Notes under the pieces: generated by a model | What the model was told of the DNA's origin: nothing | Database searches by the model: none | Seen by the model: only the letters and a program-made list of their open reading frames with translations | Assembly (NCBI GenBank): GCA_024734555.1 | Contig: JANPWX010000054.1 | Coordinates: forward strand, 7,521,133 to 7,585,132 | From: Trochalopteron elliotii | Lineage: Eukaryota > Chordata > Aves > Passeriformes > Leiothrichidae | Direction: 5' to 3' | DNA: 64,000 nucleotides | Made by a program: the position numbers and the translations under genes | Shown: one piece after another, positions 60,901-64,000 of the stretch | How the letters are laid out: each line of letters opens with the position of its first letter | Position numbering within the stretch: position 1 is the first letter of the stretch

Positions 60901-63683
60901 TCTTTGCATCCTAACAGAGAAATTGGTCTTTCCATCCTACCACTGAGAAAAATATTCGCTGCAAGAAAAGGTTTGTTGTGTAGAAATAGCTTTTATATTT
61001 GCTTGCTGCATCATTTGTTTTCTGCATTGGTCTTTAGTGATAGCTGCAAATCACTGATTTAATTTCATACCTTATGTGAATTTCCTATCAGTTGATACGT
61101 AATGTTGAATCATAATTCCAGATTAACAATATTCACAGCATGCCAGCACGTTGACAAAATTACACAATGGATGTCACCAATGCCTAAAACTGATGGCATC
61201 AAAGGCTTCCTTTCTCTGAAAGATCAAGGTCTGCATCTCAGTAGAGTCTTGCACCAAAGTGTGAATCAAGATTTGACCTATAGTAGCATGTAATTATGCT
61301 TATGCAGATTTTACCTAAGATAAAAGGAAAAAATGTGTTCATGTTTTTTCAAGTTGCAGAAACTACTGTATGAATGTTTATTCCATGTACTTCCAAAGCC
61401 CACTGAGAATGGCTGTCATACTGTGAGTGAATGCTTAGCCATAAACTAAGATCACCACAACCCTGTACAGTCTACTTTAGGTTTAGCTGCTCCAATAAAA
61501 TTGCTGAATTTTATTTTCTAATTATGTGCAGAACTCACATCTCATTGTCAATGACTGCATCAAATAATTAATTGGCAGGTTTTTCAGTTCAAATTCATCT
61601 AAAAACCAAAAGAGCTCACATTGTCTAAATTTTTGTTGCTGTGGGAAATTGAGAGGTCTGATAAGAATTATATTTTGACATAGCCTCTGCAAAACTATTG
61701 AGGTTTATGCCTTTGTTTAGAACTATGAGACATCTTAAGACTAAAAGACTAAAATGATTAAAATTTAGTGAGTGCTACAATTTACAATGCTCAGACTTCC
61801 TCCCTATCGTTTTCTTTTGTACACTAATTAAAGGCAGCTTTTTGTATTCAAGAATTCTCATGTATAGCTGGATGACTAAGTAGGTTTAGGTTTATTCCCA
61901 GTGATAAAAAAGTCAATTTTTCCATCTTCAAAGCAGATTGGTATGAGAGAGATTTTCCTGTGGCTATCAGTCAAAGCTATCAGTTTTGGCAAAATGACTG
62001 AAGGACAAACAATGGCAGAGAAAAAGGAGGAGAAAGATGCTTTAAAAAGGTGACTTTCTAAAATACTGTTCTCTTTAGCTCTGTCACCAAGTGTCCCCCC
62101 TTCCTATATAACGTAGTTTCCTTTGTTCATTTTGCTCATCTGTGGTCCTGTGTTTGATATCTCTGTTAATTGTCACAGAAAGCTTCTGATGTAGTTGGCA
62201 TTAAGCTGTGCTAAATCACTGAGCAGGCAACATGACTTTAGGAGCAGCGAGCTCCTGAAAATTCTCACGTGAATGTCTGAACATTTAGTGGTCCCTTTTA
62301 AAAAAGTCACTTTGATGGCAGCCTCTCTTTAGACGTCTGTGAAACAGTTGCAGAGTTCTCTAGACTTACAGTAGTAGTTGACCAATGTATTTGCAAGTGT
62401 TAGAAATTGTTATACTCTATATGTTTGGTCTGGAAATAGAAGTGCTAAATTATATTATATTACAAAAGATTTAAGAAAAAACCCACCTTAGGTACATGTA
62501 AGATGAGAGCTGTAATGTTACTCCTGCAGCCGCAAATTCTTTTTGTAGCCTGTCGCATGCATTCAACAGTGAGTCTTTTCCCTTCTGTGTCTTGTTTTCA
62601 TAACGTTTTAAAGTACGTTCTTTGACAAGAATTCAAATGCTCTGTCGTGTGCTGAATGATTTCAGCATTCTTGATTCAGTCTTTTTCTTGAATGAAATTT
62701 TACTCGGCTTTACTGAAGGCAAGAACTTCCAATTTTTCAAATATGTCCACAGCTGTATCTGCCTTTGCTGTATGTGTGAGTTCTTGTGACTAAGAACCTA
62801 AACAGTTCAAATGGGAGGTGTTTGTTTCTGTGTTCATGGAGTTCTGCTATTTGAAAATTCAGGAATAGTAGCAGGAAATCTGAGTAACACAAAATCTGAA
62901 AATTTACCAATTTATTCCATTATAAAACTTTAACAAGGGGGAGTAACCTCCTTCTCTAATTCTTCTTTGAACATTTATTGGCATGACTGTCTGTTGTGTA
63001 GGTTGCATGTCAGACTAATGTCAAAATAACTGAGGAATGTGAGGATTCCTTTTGTCTGCCATACAATCTAGTATTAATTTAAATGTATAAGGTAAATAAT
63101 TTCATTAAATGTGATCTTTAAAGTGATTCATCCACAAAGAAATATACTTCCTTTTAGTAATTTCTTACAACATGGCAGTGAAGCTTGAGCTTCCTTTAAG
63201 AGTAGTGTTAATATATATAATATTGTACAAAAGCACTGTGAATTGGAGGGAGAGGCCTAAATTCTCAAGAGTTCCCCATTTTTGACTGCATTTTTTCTTG
63301 AGAACTTGTTTGTGTGGTTTTCTTACCTCAGTCCCTTTACTTCAGAGATATCTTTCTGATTTAAGCATTTTAAAGGTGCAGCATATTGTTTACCTTACTG
63401 TATTACTATTTTCTGGTATTTTTACCACTGTTCTTTGCTTTCTGTCTTTCTTTGACAGTTTCTTGGATGTTCTTTTATTTTGTTGTCAGTTACCAAACTG
63501 TGAATGGTAATGGATGAGGAGTACAGTACATTGAAGTAAGGGCAAGAGCTGTGAAATTAGTTCTTGTGGTTTTGTTTGGTTTTGTGGTGTTTTTTCCTAA
63601 ATTAATGTTTTTTATTTTTTAACAAATACTAATTAAAAATAGACAATTGCTTAAATCAAAAAGGCAGCATTTTCCAGTCTCTC

Positions 63684-63700
63684 TTTTTTTTTTTTTTTTT
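63684..63700. repeat. T homopolymer of 17
   Basis: A T run followed by acag, which makes it look like a strong splice acceptor. I found no coding-like exon after it within the visible sequence. Confidence 0.85.
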
Positions 63701-64000
63701 ACAGTTTGTTGATTTTTCAGTTCTGTATTGTGGTATTCCAGATACAGGGGTGGGTTGGCAAATGACTACGTTACATTTTACTGGTAAATGTATTTATGTG
63801 ATTTCAGTTGATTAATGTCCCAGATGTTGCACAATCATGTAGTTAGATTATTTTATAAATTAATTATAAAGAATTTGATTGTGATTTTGGTGTAGTACCT
63901 TGTCTTTTATTCTTTTCAGGAATTAGTGTGCTTTTTTGTTTTCCAAGATGTTCCATGCACAGGTTGAGGGTTTTTTTTTTGTGTAGGCACTATACCAAAA

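Larger units (their letters stand above)
57606..64000. other. Unique AT-rich non-coding DNA
   Basis: About 6.4 kb with no recognised gene or mobile element. Homopolymers occur at 57892-57911 and 63684-63700, and a perfect 9-bp-stem hairpin at 59264-59285. A 79-codon frame at 60325-60564 has a somewhat protein-like composition in its middle part but no recognisable domain or splice context. Confidence 0.5.

Overview
The window looks like vertebrate nuclear DNA, most likely from a bird. It is AT-rich and gene-poor. At least seven fragments carry the 3' sequence of CR1, the dominant avian LINE (for example ggagttggactcgatgatcc at 34680-34699), and there is one clean solo LTR of endogenous-retrovirus type. 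I see no long open reading frame, rRNA, tRNA, CRISPR array, operon or bacterial signal. The longest open frames (about 60-130 codons) are what AT-rich non-coding DNA gives by chance. The simplest reading is the inside of a gene with very large introns, or a gene desert beside one.

Layout: 1-13,000 is mostly unique AT-rich sequence with one good candidate 90-nt exon on the + strand (3921-4010), a short CR1 tail near 2.3 kb and an extremely AT-rich island at 7 kb. 13,000-23,400 holds an A-run followed by A/C-rich DNA, two CR1 fragments, an unexplained block open on both strands (about 16.7-17.1 kb) and the solo LTR (18332-18969, flanked by CATTA). 23,400-34,700 is unique DNA with a candidate 48-nt exon (27303-27350) and ends in the longest CR1 copy (about 33.9-34.7 kb). 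34,700-51,000 is unique DNA with several exon-like segments (44042-44088, 49416 onward, and 46983-47080 on the minus strand) and two TAATTA-rich blocks that resemble conserved regulatory elements. 51,000-64,000 has a tail-to-tail CR1 pair, another CR1, a GC-rich patch at 56.1-56.4 kb and otherwise unremarkable AT-rich sequence.

No host gene could be named. The exons at 3921-4010 and 27303-27350 have good splice sites and share the same entering and leaving phase, so they could be spliced together in frame. The candidates at 44042 and 49416 do not continue that frame directly. All exon calls here rest on splice-site shape and open frame only and need transcript or cross-species support.
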